From contig NC_090320.1 of NCBI RefSeq assembly GCF_040869045.1, positions 254,510,978 to 254,574,977 on the forward strand: DNA of 64,000 nucleotides. The letters are read 5' to 3'. Position 1 is the first letter of the stretch; every line of letters starts with the position of its first letter. The translations under genes were made by a program, and so were the position numbers. Positions 44,516-53,908 of the stretch are shown here, piece by piece. The stretch comes from Eurosta solidaginis (Eukaryota > Arthropoda > Insecta > Diptera > Tephritidae). The notes beneath the pieces were generated by a model. The model saw only the letters and a program-made list of their open reading frames with translations, did no database searches and had not been told where the DNA came from.

Positions 44516-45007
44516 ATTTTTGTAGTTTATTTTTCTCTTTAGAAATTTATTTAGTCAGAACATATGTAAATGAAAAAATGAATTTAACTTAGTAATAGAA
44601 AAGAAGTTAAAAAAAATTATGAGAAATTAGCGTTTTTACAACCCTTTTAAAACCAAGGCATCACTGTGATGCATTTGCATGTCGTAAACATAGTTGTGTG
44701 GGTTTTTTATTCATAAAAAAATAAAAAAAAAAACCATTCTAAAAAATAACGGTATCACTGTGATACAATTGCAGATCGTAAAATTGCTTGTGTGGTTTTT
44801 TTAAGCAACCACAAGACACAGCAGGTAGAATTGAAATTACCATTTCATTCTTATTACCTCGTCTAGTAGGCCATATATAACGCAACAGTTTTTGTGAATG
44901 CATTAAGTCGTTGTGAAGAACTCAAAGTATGAAGTGTTAATTTCAGATAAAAAAATATTTAAAAAAAATAACAAGTGAAGTGACCATTCCAAATCAAAAA
45001 GTTTACA

Positions 45008-46859
45008 ATGAACCCACCATCCTCTACACCGTAAGATGAAGCAACTATATCAACAACTATCTAAAACCCAATGAGGCATATACCCAAGCATGATGTTACT
45101 GTTTTTGGTGTGTCCACTGATTTAACTGATCTTAATTTACCAACCCATCTGGATATCTTGAGATATTATTTTTACTTAAGCGAACGCGCTAAAACAGAAC
45201 AAAAAAAGTTTTCCCATAAATAATTCACTATTCAAGTACAAGATAAGTTGATTGGAATTTGGGAAAAACTTGGTATGGAAATAATGCTGAAAAAAAGTGT
45301 ATTTAATAAATTGCTTGACAAGTATCAAGAGCAAATCAAGAGAAGAAACAACACCCAACAATTTACCGAGTATGTAAAATCTCTGGAAATAATTTTTTAT
45401 ATTGGAACATGTAAATGCGATTTGAAGGCAGCTCCATTTGCATGCGGCTGGGTTCCTCAACGCCTCAAAGAGTTCATGCACGATCAACATAATCAGAGAA
45501 GACTAACAATGGATGCATTTATCATGGAAACTGAAGAGCAAGGAGCAACGTCTATGTCATCAATGCCAACATACCAAGATTCCGATGATTCAACATACGC
45601 ACCGCCACCGGTTCAAGAAGATATGGATAGAAGCACAAGTTCACAATACACAGAGAGATACGATTGTTTTAACTTTTCCTTGGTATGTGACAGATTTGGT
45701 GTGCCTGACAGAGTAGCATCAGCTTTGGGAACCGCTCTTTGCAAGATTTTAAAATTAAAGATAAGCATGGGAAACCTTTCATCATGGATAAATCGAAAGT
45801 TCGCAGAGAAAAAGAGAAATGCAGACAAGAATTTAGATGATAGCAACGGTTAGATGATAGCAATTTGTTAGCGTTTTCATTCGATGGCAAAAAAGATGAT
45901 ACTTTAACGATGGATAAAATTGATGAGAATTATCACACTAGGATGTTAAAAGAACCTCATCTTGTTATTTTGAGAGAACCCAATTCTGAATTGATTGGTT
46001 ACGTAAGACTGGAACATGAAATCGCTGAATACAAAACAACCAAACTAAATGGTTTTTTCAACGATAAAATATATCACTGGATGCATTAATTGGAATATGC
46101 ACTGACGATGAGCCAACAAACACTGGCCCACACGGTGGAATTATACGGCGATTCGAATTGCACATTCTCGGTGGCTTACCAAGGCCGCTAGATTATTGCG
46201 ATTATATGTGACAACGGAAAATCCAGATGCAAATTTAAGAATTCTGGTTGGATTTATAATTAAATGTTATGTGTCAATGTACTTCAATATCAAGTATTAC
46301 AGCTCTGTCGTGTACGGCAGTGCATTAGTTTTCAAGCTCATTGGTTGGTCACGATTTCTAGAACCTCGTTTACGCAAAATTGTCAATCCAGCAATTAAAG
46401 ATAATTCATATTATGCGCATTCGGAAAATATCTTGTTATCAATGTTGCTTGATGATAGCAAAGAAAAGCGCGACTGTTCCATTAAGAAAATTCTACGCAA
46501 TCGAACCGATGCTGACGAGCCAATGGAACTTAGAGTTTATAAAAAAACAAGATATAAACTTTAATTGCACAAGTTATACGGAAATGATCAATTTGAATGA
46601 CATAAATATCGTATTTGAACCGCCATTCACGCGAAGCATTCCGTACGATACATTGAAAGAATATTTAAATCAAGATGATCCACCGTTTAATGACCCAAAA
46701 ATTCCATCACACATACAAGGAACGGAACGACATGTTCAATTGCTAGCTCGCTTTTCCAAACGGGTTATACCGTAAAATGTAGAGGCTGGTTTGCCGACGA
46801 CATTAGAGAGCCGTGCGAAATTACTCAGACTTGAAAGTAAAAAAGACTTCAAACAATAA
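45008..46859 (+). pseudogene. Transposase-like gene of an unnamed arthropod repeat family (defective)
   Basis: Conceptual product in order: N-terminal segment with STDLTDLNLPTHLDILRYY (about 45110), a cysteine motif GTCKCDLKAAPFAC (about 45410), LKEFMHDQHNQRRLTMDAF (about 45465), CDRFGVPDRVASALGTAL (about 45685), a basic KSKVRREKEKCR (about 45800), LLAFSFDGKKDDTLTMDKID (about 45865), ICTDDEPTNTGPHGGIIRRFE (about 46090), RWLTKAARLLRLYV (about 46155), and LRKIVNPAIKDNSYYAHSENILL (about 46370). I recall this layout (FDGRKD, CDGTxxNTG, then PLQWxxCLLHxNELPLRHLF) from multicopy uncharacterised arthropod and cnidarian proteins. Here the CLLHxNELP block is missing, a deletion near 46165, and stops or shifts occur near 45028, 45066, 45222, 45740, 46087 and 46560. 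RNase H-like function is inference. Confidence 0.72.
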
Positions 46860-47004
46860 TTTTTTTAGTTTCTTTTCTATAACTCACTTAAATTAATTTT
46901 TTCATTTATATATGTTCTAACTAAATAAATTTCTTAAGAGAAAAAATAGATATTATTATAAATAAATAATACATATTTTTATAAATAAATAAATAAAAAT
47001 AAAG

Positions 47005-47358
47005 AAAAAAACATAGTCATTTAGCTGATTTTTTCATGTAAAGTGCAAAACCGGCGATTTTTTGAAATGTTTGTATGGTGAACCCCCAGGGGGGTTCCAA
47101 GAGGTGTGCCACTGGCATCGGTTGGTCGGGCCTCCAAAGTCAGTGGGGGTCGGTCATACATTTGGACTCGATTTGAGCACTCTAAATGGGTCAAAGTGGG
47201 ATTTTTCAAAATTTGCCCCTACCCAAAAGTTCGACCCAAATTGGGGGACACCAGAATTCGTTTTAGAGGTATGGTTCCTTTATCAAAGTTTCTTATTTTG
47301 ATCCCTAGAATACGATTTTCGCAGAGCAATGAGCGATTTTTAAATCGACCCGCCCTAA
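47005..47358 (-). repeat. Right terminal inverted repeat
   Basis: Inverse partner of 44156-44515. A small deletion near 47340 removes the GTGGGGAGGC stretch present in the left TIR and in the MITE. Confidence 0.95.
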
Positions 47359-47364
47359 TACACA

Positions 47365-47764
47365 TATACATAGAAGGCAACAAATAATATAAAGCCCGCG
47401 GCACAATGAAATTTATCTTATAGATGCGTTTATCACAAGCTTATGTATTCCAGTAATATCGGCGCAATCAACCAAGATGTTGCGTTTATAAATATGAAAG
47501 AACTTCAGCCTTGGCAATCAAGGTTTATTTCGCCTGTTCCATTCACGTACAAAACTTCGCGAAGCACTGGTATAATTCTCCTTTTACAACAAAAATACTT
47601 GCTAACATATTTTATGTCGGATTCATTTTTTATATTGCAGTTCATAATTGCGAAAGTGTGAAAAAAGTTACCAACGAGTGGAAAGTTTCATATAAAAAGT
47701 GTACCAGCACCATTAGCCAAAGCAAATGTCAAATTCTTCTTCCTATGGTTTGATTGCAACAAAA
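47365..47764. other. Unannotated stretch
   Basis: No recognised feature. Confidence 0.5.
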
Positions 47765-48045
47765 GTGCAACAAATTTGCAGCGAAATTGGAGAAGTAAAT
47801 AAGTAACTATACAGGAAGGCTGTCTGGACACTGGTAGATATAGGGGAACCAAGCAACTGAGAGCATGAAAGCAGCGCAAGCTTAAGAATAGTCTGCTATT
47901 TAATTTTAACACGTTGTAAGTGAAGTACGCGAATATATTAAATTGTGAAAATCTACTGCCATAGTAGTGTTTTAATAAAGAGCATTTTATATACAGAATA
48001 TTTGAATGTATTTGACAGTTCGCAAGTAACGCAAATAAAGGAAGG
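47765..48045 (+). mobile_element. Degenerate LTR remnant
   Basis: ATGAAAGCAGCGCAAGCTTAAGAAT (47867) through TTGTGAAAATCTACT, AATAAAGAGCATTTTATA and ATTTGACAGTTCGC follow the 3' half of the LTR at 57898-58375 (AAAAGCAGCGCAAGCTGAGGAAT ... AATAAAGACCAG). Ends are not preserved, so no TSD. Confidence 0.7.
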
Positions 48046-48846
48046 AAAAATAAACGGAAATATTCATTTATTACATTATGTGTGTTTTTAGTTATATATC
48101 TAGAGAATATTTGAGCATCATTTTCTACACAATTAATTTATAACGACGAATTTTTATTTTCACCATGAAAACAATGAAGAGACTAAAGCGAATTGACGCT
48201 ATAAAACAACCTAATTCAATCACCATAAATTGTTTTGCCTATTTGTATAAAAAAAATTCCAAAGTGGATATGTAGACGCAGGCTTATTTGCCTGAGTGTA
48301 ATTGAGTGTGTACATTCTGGGAGCTGGAGGCATAATGCCAGGACTAAAATGCACATTGAATAAAGTAATGAACAAAGACAAAAGAAACACAACGGAAAAT
48401 TGAAACTTATAAATTTTTAACCTTATGCACTGTTAAACAAAAACAAGAAAAAAAATTTACAATAGCAATAAAGAGGCAATGTGTAAAAACGATATAAAAG
48501 AAAAAAAAAAACTTTCCAAATATAATGAAAATCAAGTGAATATTAAACGAGCAGCGTTATAAAGGAGAAAAAATGAAAAAAGAACGCAAGCAGACAAAGT
48601 TATAGAGGATGCGAACCAAAAGTGAACTAAAACAAAATTGTGAAAAACTAAGCAACGCCTATTAGCACGGACAAAGGCAAAGCGGATAACACGACAAATG
48701 GTGAAACAAAGGAACAACGTCAAGACATTGGTACCAAATGGAAACAGCTGGCGGCAAATGAGCCTAGTAAAGAAAAAACAAAGTCAACAGCGCAAAATAA
48801 AAAACTATATTAAAAAACCCAAACATAGTTACATTTTATAACGTTT
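48046..48846. other. A-rich leader-like sequence
   Basis: No transposon signature. From about 48560 the composition becomes rich in AAC/CAA/AAAG and less AT-biased, as in fly 5' untranslated exons. No splice or start signals proven. Confidence 0.4.
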
Positions 48847-49011
48847 ATGGGTTCACTTGACAGCGCCCTAAGAGAAAAATCTGCCATTGACAAAACATAC
48901 GACGGGACAGGTCTGCGAGAACTCCAACAACATTCAAAGTTATCAAATAACCAAAGCGCCGTGACCAGCTGTCAGAGGACAAGCGATAGCTTAGTGACTA
49001 AATTATTGTAG
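48847..49011 (+). CDS. Possible small ORF, 54 codons (weak)
   Basis: ATG at 48847 opens MGSLDSALREKSAIDKTYDG ... and closes with TAG at 49011. Codon use (GAC, AGC, GCC, CTG, GTG) is richer in C/G third positions than anything nearby outside transposons, and the product is not low-complexity. Together with the next small ORF it could be part of a host exon or an upstream ORF in a leader. I recognise no homologue. It may be chance. Confidence 0.25.
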   Translation: MGSLDSALREKSAIDKTYDGTGLRELQQHSKLSNNQSAVTSCQRTSDSLVTKLL

Positions 49012-49103
49012 ACAAACAAAACCACACCCACCGCCGGTCAGTCAACAGAGCATACAACAAGGAAATAAGGGAATAGCCAGTGAAGCGCAGACGAGCCGAA
49101 ATT

Positions 49104-49199
49104 ATGCCAGTCATGCTGACTCCAATGCCTTCTCTCAGTGGCTTTGCTGATATGCGGGTGCCTGATGTGGATATTGTCAACCGCTATTGGAACGTTTGA
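49104..49199 (+). CDS. Possible small ORF, 31 codons (weak)
   Basis: ATG at 49104 to TGA at 49197-49199, product MPVMLTPMPSLSGFADMRV ... ending NRYWNV. Mixed, protein-like residue composition. It lies 93 bases after the 54-codon ORF, in a different frame. Suggests an exon or upstream ORF; no family recognised. Confidence 0.25.
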   Translation: MPVMLTPMPSLSGFADMRVPDVDIVNRYWNV

Positions 49200-49711
49200 C
49201 CGTCATAAAGGAAGTATGGTGTCCTACATAACAAAAAAAAATAATAATTTAACAAAAGAAAAAAAAATAAACACACTCCAACACATTTATGCTGTTTTAG
49301 TTTTTCATGAGCAAGTGCTTTATCGTTCAGTTGTTTTAGGTCGAGTTAGTGGGGTCGCAGTGAAAATTGCGTAGTAATTGCTATTTTCACACCCGCGACA
49401 TCCGCAGGATTTAGTTTGTTTTATTTTTACAGAGTTTTTTTAGCATATTTATTTTTACAATATTCGCTAGCCATTAGAGCGCTTAATTGATTTCTTTCTT
49501 AAATCCCTTTGTATTGTTTCTTTTGTAATGTTACTCTCGAACGTTTCAAAGTGAATCCTCTTTAAGTTAGAAAAGTGAAGAACTTAAAATTTTCTGAAAA
49601 TATTGGTAAAAATACTTTCATAAGAGCGCAAAATATGTGTGGAATTTTGAACGCAAAAACTAAAAACTTAAACATCTGGTATGTCGATGTATCTATGTGC
49701 TGAATCAAATG
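49200..49711. other. Unannotated stretch
   Basis: Contains a TTCAGTTG initiator-like motif at 49326 but no clear core promoter. Otherwise AT-rich. Confidence 0.4.
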
Positions 49712-50000
49712 GTTTTGTTGTTGTAGCGATAAGGGCACTACGCGAAGGTTTTGGAGAGTGTTATCGATTTTTATGGTCCTTTTCTGGATATAGATCCGAT
49801 ATGTTCCGGTAATAAGCACCACTAAGATACATGCCTAACCATCTCGTGAACGATTTAATATCACCACATTAAACTTTCTAGGTAGTCCCGCTCCTAATTT
49901 CATCAACAATTTGGAGTTTACTGCGCCTTAATAGCTAATAGGTGAGGTTGAAAATTGGGCTGCGGAAGCTGTGAATAGCGCTTGCGAGCCCCTTGAATAA
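49712..50000 (+). repeat. Dispersed (GTT)n-headed repeat, copy 2
   Basis: GTTGTTGTAGCGATAAGG then GAGTGTTATCGATTTTTATGGTCC and CCACATTAAAC correspond to 8886-9190 of copy 1. It ends earlier, at about GCCCCTTGAA. Confidence 0.8.
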
Positions 50001-50057
50001 CAGCTGGATCAGATTTGAAAGAGGAAGAAACAGGTTTTTTTTCAAATAAAGTTCTTG

Positions 50058-50404
50058 TATAAATTTGGCGGCCACTGTGGTGTGATGGGGTTCACTCCCC
50101 GGGCAAAGCAACATAAAAAATTTTAGAAATAAGTTTTTTCAATTAGAAGGAAATTTTTGTAAGCTGGGTCGCCCATCGGCAGTGTTTGGCGACCACTCCG
50201 AGTGTATTTCTGCCATGAAAAGTGCTCAGTGAAAACTCACCTTCATTGCAGATGCTGTTCGGAGTCGGCATAAAAGATGTAGGTTTTGTCCAGACAATTT
50301 GTAGGAAAAATCAAGAGGAGCACGACTCAAATTGGAAGAGAACCTCGGCCTTAGATCTCTTCGGAGATTATCGCGCCTTACATTTTATTTATTTTTTTTT
50401 TTAT
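50058..50404 (+). mobile_element. tRNA-derived SINE, promoter deleted
   Basis: The head GCGGCCACTGTGGTGTGATGG runs directly into GGTTCACTCCCCGGG, losing about 45 bases between the A and B boxes, then follows the full body (compare 30453) to TTATCGCGCCTTACAT and a T-rich tail. The loss probably disables internal transcription. Confidence 0.9.
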
Positions 50405-51008
50405 AACGTTGTTGAAATCCAAATTGTGTACAGTTATTAGTGAAAAAAGGGAAAAGAGAATTAACGCGCAGAAAGTACTGCTATGTTGAATTACGTTGTT
50501 TATTCACTGAGCGCAGGCTGGATTTATCCATAGTTGCAAAAGAGCTCTGTCGAGTTGGCAAATTCTCATACACATAGAGGGAATAGAAGGAAGAAAAAAG
50601 AAAAGCAAAAGAAGATAAAAAGAAAGAAAAGGGGAGGAAAACTGATGAAAAAAAAATTAAGGAACAAGGGAAATTGTAAAGAAGAGGATGATAGTGGAAC
50701 CACGGAATGATAGAGAATGAAGTAGAATGAGAACTACCGAAAACAGGAAGTAGAATGAGAAAAAGTATGAAAAAGAGAAGGAGAAATAAAGGCTGTATAA
50801 ATAAAGGCGATATAAAGGCTGATATAAAAATAAGAAATTGACTATTCCTTCGAAAAAAAAAAAAATGTTTTTACATCGTTCGGAAAAAATAGATATTATT
50901 AACATAAAAACGAACGAAAAAGGCACATAAAATTATAAAAAATTTCTACTGAATTTACGGAGTGAATGGAAGCAGCCTTAAAAAAGACAGATTCCAGGGA
51001 AATCATCT
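50405..51008. other. Purine-rich spacer
   Basis: Strongly A/G-biased plus strand at 50575-50940 (GAAAGAAAAGG type). No gene. Confidence 0.6.
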
Positions 51009-51012
51009 ATAC

Positions 51013-51531
51013 TGTAACGAATTTAGTGCAATTCTGCTTATTTTCAACCTTCTAATAAACTGTTGAATAAATAACTCCAATATTCAATAATGCAAAATAA
51101 TTTTATTAGACTACTTTCACAATAACACTTCTACTTCTCAACAGATAGCTTGCTTAAATCAAACTCATTGCCATGCCTTAGCTGGTATTGCTTTTATACT
51201 GTTCGATGTCCTCGTTTCAATATTTCTAAGCGCTTATAGAAGTTACTATTTGTTTACCAGCTATAAAATTACCATATATAACAACAGATGCACGTTATAG
51301 CTTCTCATATGCGGATACTTCCACAGGTGATTGCCTCCTTTGGGAGTATCTCAGATATACGTATGTGTTTCTGCGTCTCTCCGCTGCTTGTATGGATATA
51401 TGTATACACATAATGATTGGTTCGTTTATGTAGATACAAGTGACTGCCTGCTTTATTGTTGTTGTGACTTCATTTACTTAGCATCAGACTAGTGATGTGA
51501 GTATCACTTAGTGTCACTAATATTCGTCACA
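51013..51531 (-). mobile_element. Solo LTR (gypsy-type), 519 bp
   Basis: TGTAACGAATTTAG ... TATTCGTCACA with the 4-bp duplication ATAC (51009-51012, 51532-51535). Same family and orientation as 20434-21010, with internal deletions. Confidence 0.92.
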
Positions 51532-51535
51532 ATAC

Positions 51536-51936
51536 GTTATCTACATGAGATTTATACTGTTCAAAGTTATGGAAGCTAAATTGGTTTCAACTGCTAAAAT
51601 CAAGGTTATTCGTTCTATGAATTTAAACGCAAAGGTGTTCAAAGAATCTTGCACATCATATTTCACTCTTCTTGAAGATTTCGTTTTCGTAGAGTAAATG
51701 TCGGCCTTCAACCAATCACAATCTTCATATACATATATATTTATTCTCTATGTGAGTTTGTGACTTAATACCTCATAACAGCCTGGATTTATGTTGATCA
51801 AATTATGGGTGTGTAATTTCATCGGGATTCGAAGATGCTTTTGACTTCCGATTTAGTTCATTTTCTTTCTTGCCTTTTCGGGAAGTGATCCAGGGACCGA
51901 CATATTTTAGATAAAATTAAGTAATGGTGCTATTTT
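51536..51936. other. Unannotated stretch
   Basis: No recognised feature. Confidence 0.5.
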
Positions 51937-51940
51937 CTAA

Positions 51941-52363
51941 CCCTCCAATAGATTGTGGCGTCTGGCCAGATGAGAAGGCTTTATTTTCGTGAATAACTTT
52001 ACTCCTACCCACCCAATCATGAAAAGCTTTAGTGACTTTTATGTTTAGATGCGGTCTTTATAATAATTCGGAAACCGATATTTTTTTCTTTTTATCTTTT
52101 TTTTTTTGTACCAAAGTTGATTATGTCACATTTTAGCGTTGTCGTCTGGCAGGACGAACATATTTTTAAGCCTATAAGACCCCATATTTCGTATTCATTT
52201 CAAATTTACCAATAAAAATCCAAACTTATTTCTTGTAATCACAATGTACGACGAGATTTCTTCAAATTTTAAATATTTGTGGATAAAATTCAAAGTGTTA
52301 TATTTCGTCTGGCCAGACGATAACGCTAAGATGTGTTGAATTTAGTCACCGCTAATCGGAGGG
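51941..52363. mobile_element. Short TTAA-type (piggyBac-like) MITE, 423 bp
   Basis: Ends CCCTCCAATAG and, inverted, CCCTCCGATTAG. Flanks CTAA and TTAG are each one change from TTAA. Contains the perfect 16-base palindrome TCGTCTGGCCAGACGA (52305-52320) and a variant at 51959-51972. The opposite-facing relative at 52672-53904 shares both ends. No gene. Confidence 0.8.
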
Positions 52364-52367
52364 TTAG

Positions 52368-52667
52368 AACTTGGTACAAGGTGACTTGCTCCTTAATAGA
52401 GAAACTCTACTTTCCGGGACGTAGACCGGGAACCAACCAATACCAGAATATCGTATTTGTCGTGCTATTTGCTTGAAATTTGGTACAGAAGGACCATGTT
52501 GACTATTTTTTGAGAAATTTATTTTTCCTGAAAACGGACCACTGACCGACCTATTTGTAATCTTACTCAGGCTGCGATTGTGAGCAATTTTCAAAAAAAG
52601 CTGTCTATGAGATACGGTTTATTTGAAGTCGAACTTTTTGAAGACATAGTTTTTTTATGTGGTTTGC
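52368..52667. other. Spacer between two related MITEs
   Basis: No recognised feature. Confidence 0.5.
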
Positions 52668-52671
52668 TTTA

Positions 52672-53904
52672 ACCCTCCGATTAGCGATGAATAAATTCAA
52701 CACATCTAGGGTTGTCGTCTGGCCTGACGAAATTTTACACTTTGAACTTTATCCACAAATATTTGAATTTTTATTAGAGCTTTCGATTTCTCGAATCGCG
52801 AATTACTCGTAAGGCTCGTGAGATTCTCGAATCTAGAATTACTAGTAAGGCTCGCGAACTTTTCGACATTCAACTTAATCGATTCATTGGTTGGTTTATA
52901 TAGAGCTTACGATTTCTTCTGGACCACAAGCCAAAATTCCCGCAAAACGACAAGTAAAAAACCCCGAAATGTATAGAATATTGCCAGTTCAGCGAATGAA
53001 TTGAAAGTCGAGTATTACGAGTAATTCGGGATATGAGAATCTCGCGAGCTTTACGAGAAATTCGAGATTCGAGAATCTCCCGAGAAGCCGTGTTCTTGAT
53101 GTCTCATTGAAAAATAAAATATTGTTAACAATTATATGTATAATAAATATGTTTTGAGTTAAATGTCACTGAAGCAATATAATCAACAAAAAAGTCACAA
53201 GTAAAAAAAAAGAAGTGTATAAATACTGCCCATATAGCGATTAAATAAGAATATCGAGAAGTTCGCGAGATTTACGAGGATTTCGAGACACGAGAATCTC
53301 GCGAGAAGACGAGTTCTCGATTTCTCGGGTCTCGAAAATCTCGCTTGTGTTCGAGAAGAAATCGTAAGCTTTAATTTTTATTTCAATTTTGAAGAAAACT
53401 CGTAGCACACTATGATAAATTCGAGTGTTTATTGATAAACTTTGAAATGAATTCGATCTATGAGGTTTTATAGGCTTAAAAATATGGTCGTCTAGCCAGA
53501 CGACAACGCTAAAAAGTGACATAGTCGAATTTGGTACAAAAAAAAAAAAAACGAAATCTACAAATATTTGAATTTTTAGAAAAATTTTGAAGAAACTCGT
53601 CGCACACTGTGACTACCCAGAAATAAGTTTGAATTTTTATTGATAAATTGTAAACGAATACTATGAGGTCTTATAGGCTATGTTCGTCTAGCCAGACGAC
53701 AACGCTAAAATGTGACATAATCAACTTTGGTACAAAAAAACAGATAAAGTAAAAAGAAAAAAATATCGACTTCGGAACTATTACAAAGACCGCCTCTAAA
53801 CTTAAAAAGTCACTAAAGCTTTTAATGATCGGGTGGGTATGAGTATAGTTATTCACGAAAATAAAGCTTTCTCGTCTGGCCCGATGCCACAATCTATCGG
53901 AGGG
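52672..53904. mobile_element. TTAA-type (piggyBac-like) MITE with nested insert, 1233 bp
   Basis: Perfect TTAA duplication (52668-52671, 53905-53908). Ends CCCTCCGATTAGCG and, inverted, CCCTCCGATAGATTGTGGC, i.e. the family of 51941-52363 in opposite orientation. CGTCTGGCCTGACG-type palindromes occur at about 52724, 53487, 53682 and 53870. About 600 bp of its length is a later insertion (52775-53372); another part (53400-53700) appears internally duplicated. Confidence 0.87.
52775..53372. mobile_element. Nested element rich in TCTCGCGAGA-like motifs, 9-bp TSD
   Basis: Flanked by the exact 9-base duplication AATTTTTAT (52766-52774, 53373-53381). Ends TAGAGCTTTCGATTTCTC and, inverted, AAAGCTTACGATTTCTTCTC. 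A second copy of the left end, TAGAGCTTACGATTTCTTCT, occurs inside at 52901. The interior is full of CGAGAATCTCGCGAG-type inverted motifs. A 9-bp duplication fits the MULE/Mutator group. No gene. Confidence 0.75.
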
Positions 53905-53908
53905 TTAA

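Larger units (their letters stand above)
44156..47358 (+). mobile_element. Long-TIR DNA transposon of unassigned superfamily (3.2 kb)
   Basis: Exact 6-bp duplication TACACA (44150-44155, 47359-47364) around TTAGGCCGGGTCGATTT ... AAATCGACCCGCCCTAA. TIRs are about 355 bp and roughly 85-90 percent identical by eye. Between them lie an AT-rich leader, a perfect repeat motif CATCACTGTGATGCATTTGC (44662), and one interrupted gene (45008-46859). The MITE at 36567-37147 shares TIRs and leader. A 6-bp TSD excludes Tc1/mariner (TA), piggyBac (TTAA), hAT and P (8 bp). An alternative reading is ATTAGG ends with a 4-bp ACAC duplication. Confidence 0.92.

Noticed and set aside
49320..49365. Initiator plus downstream promoter element
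   Set aside because: TTCAGTTG fits an initiator, but no DPE at the required distance could be confirmed and no TATA box precedes it.
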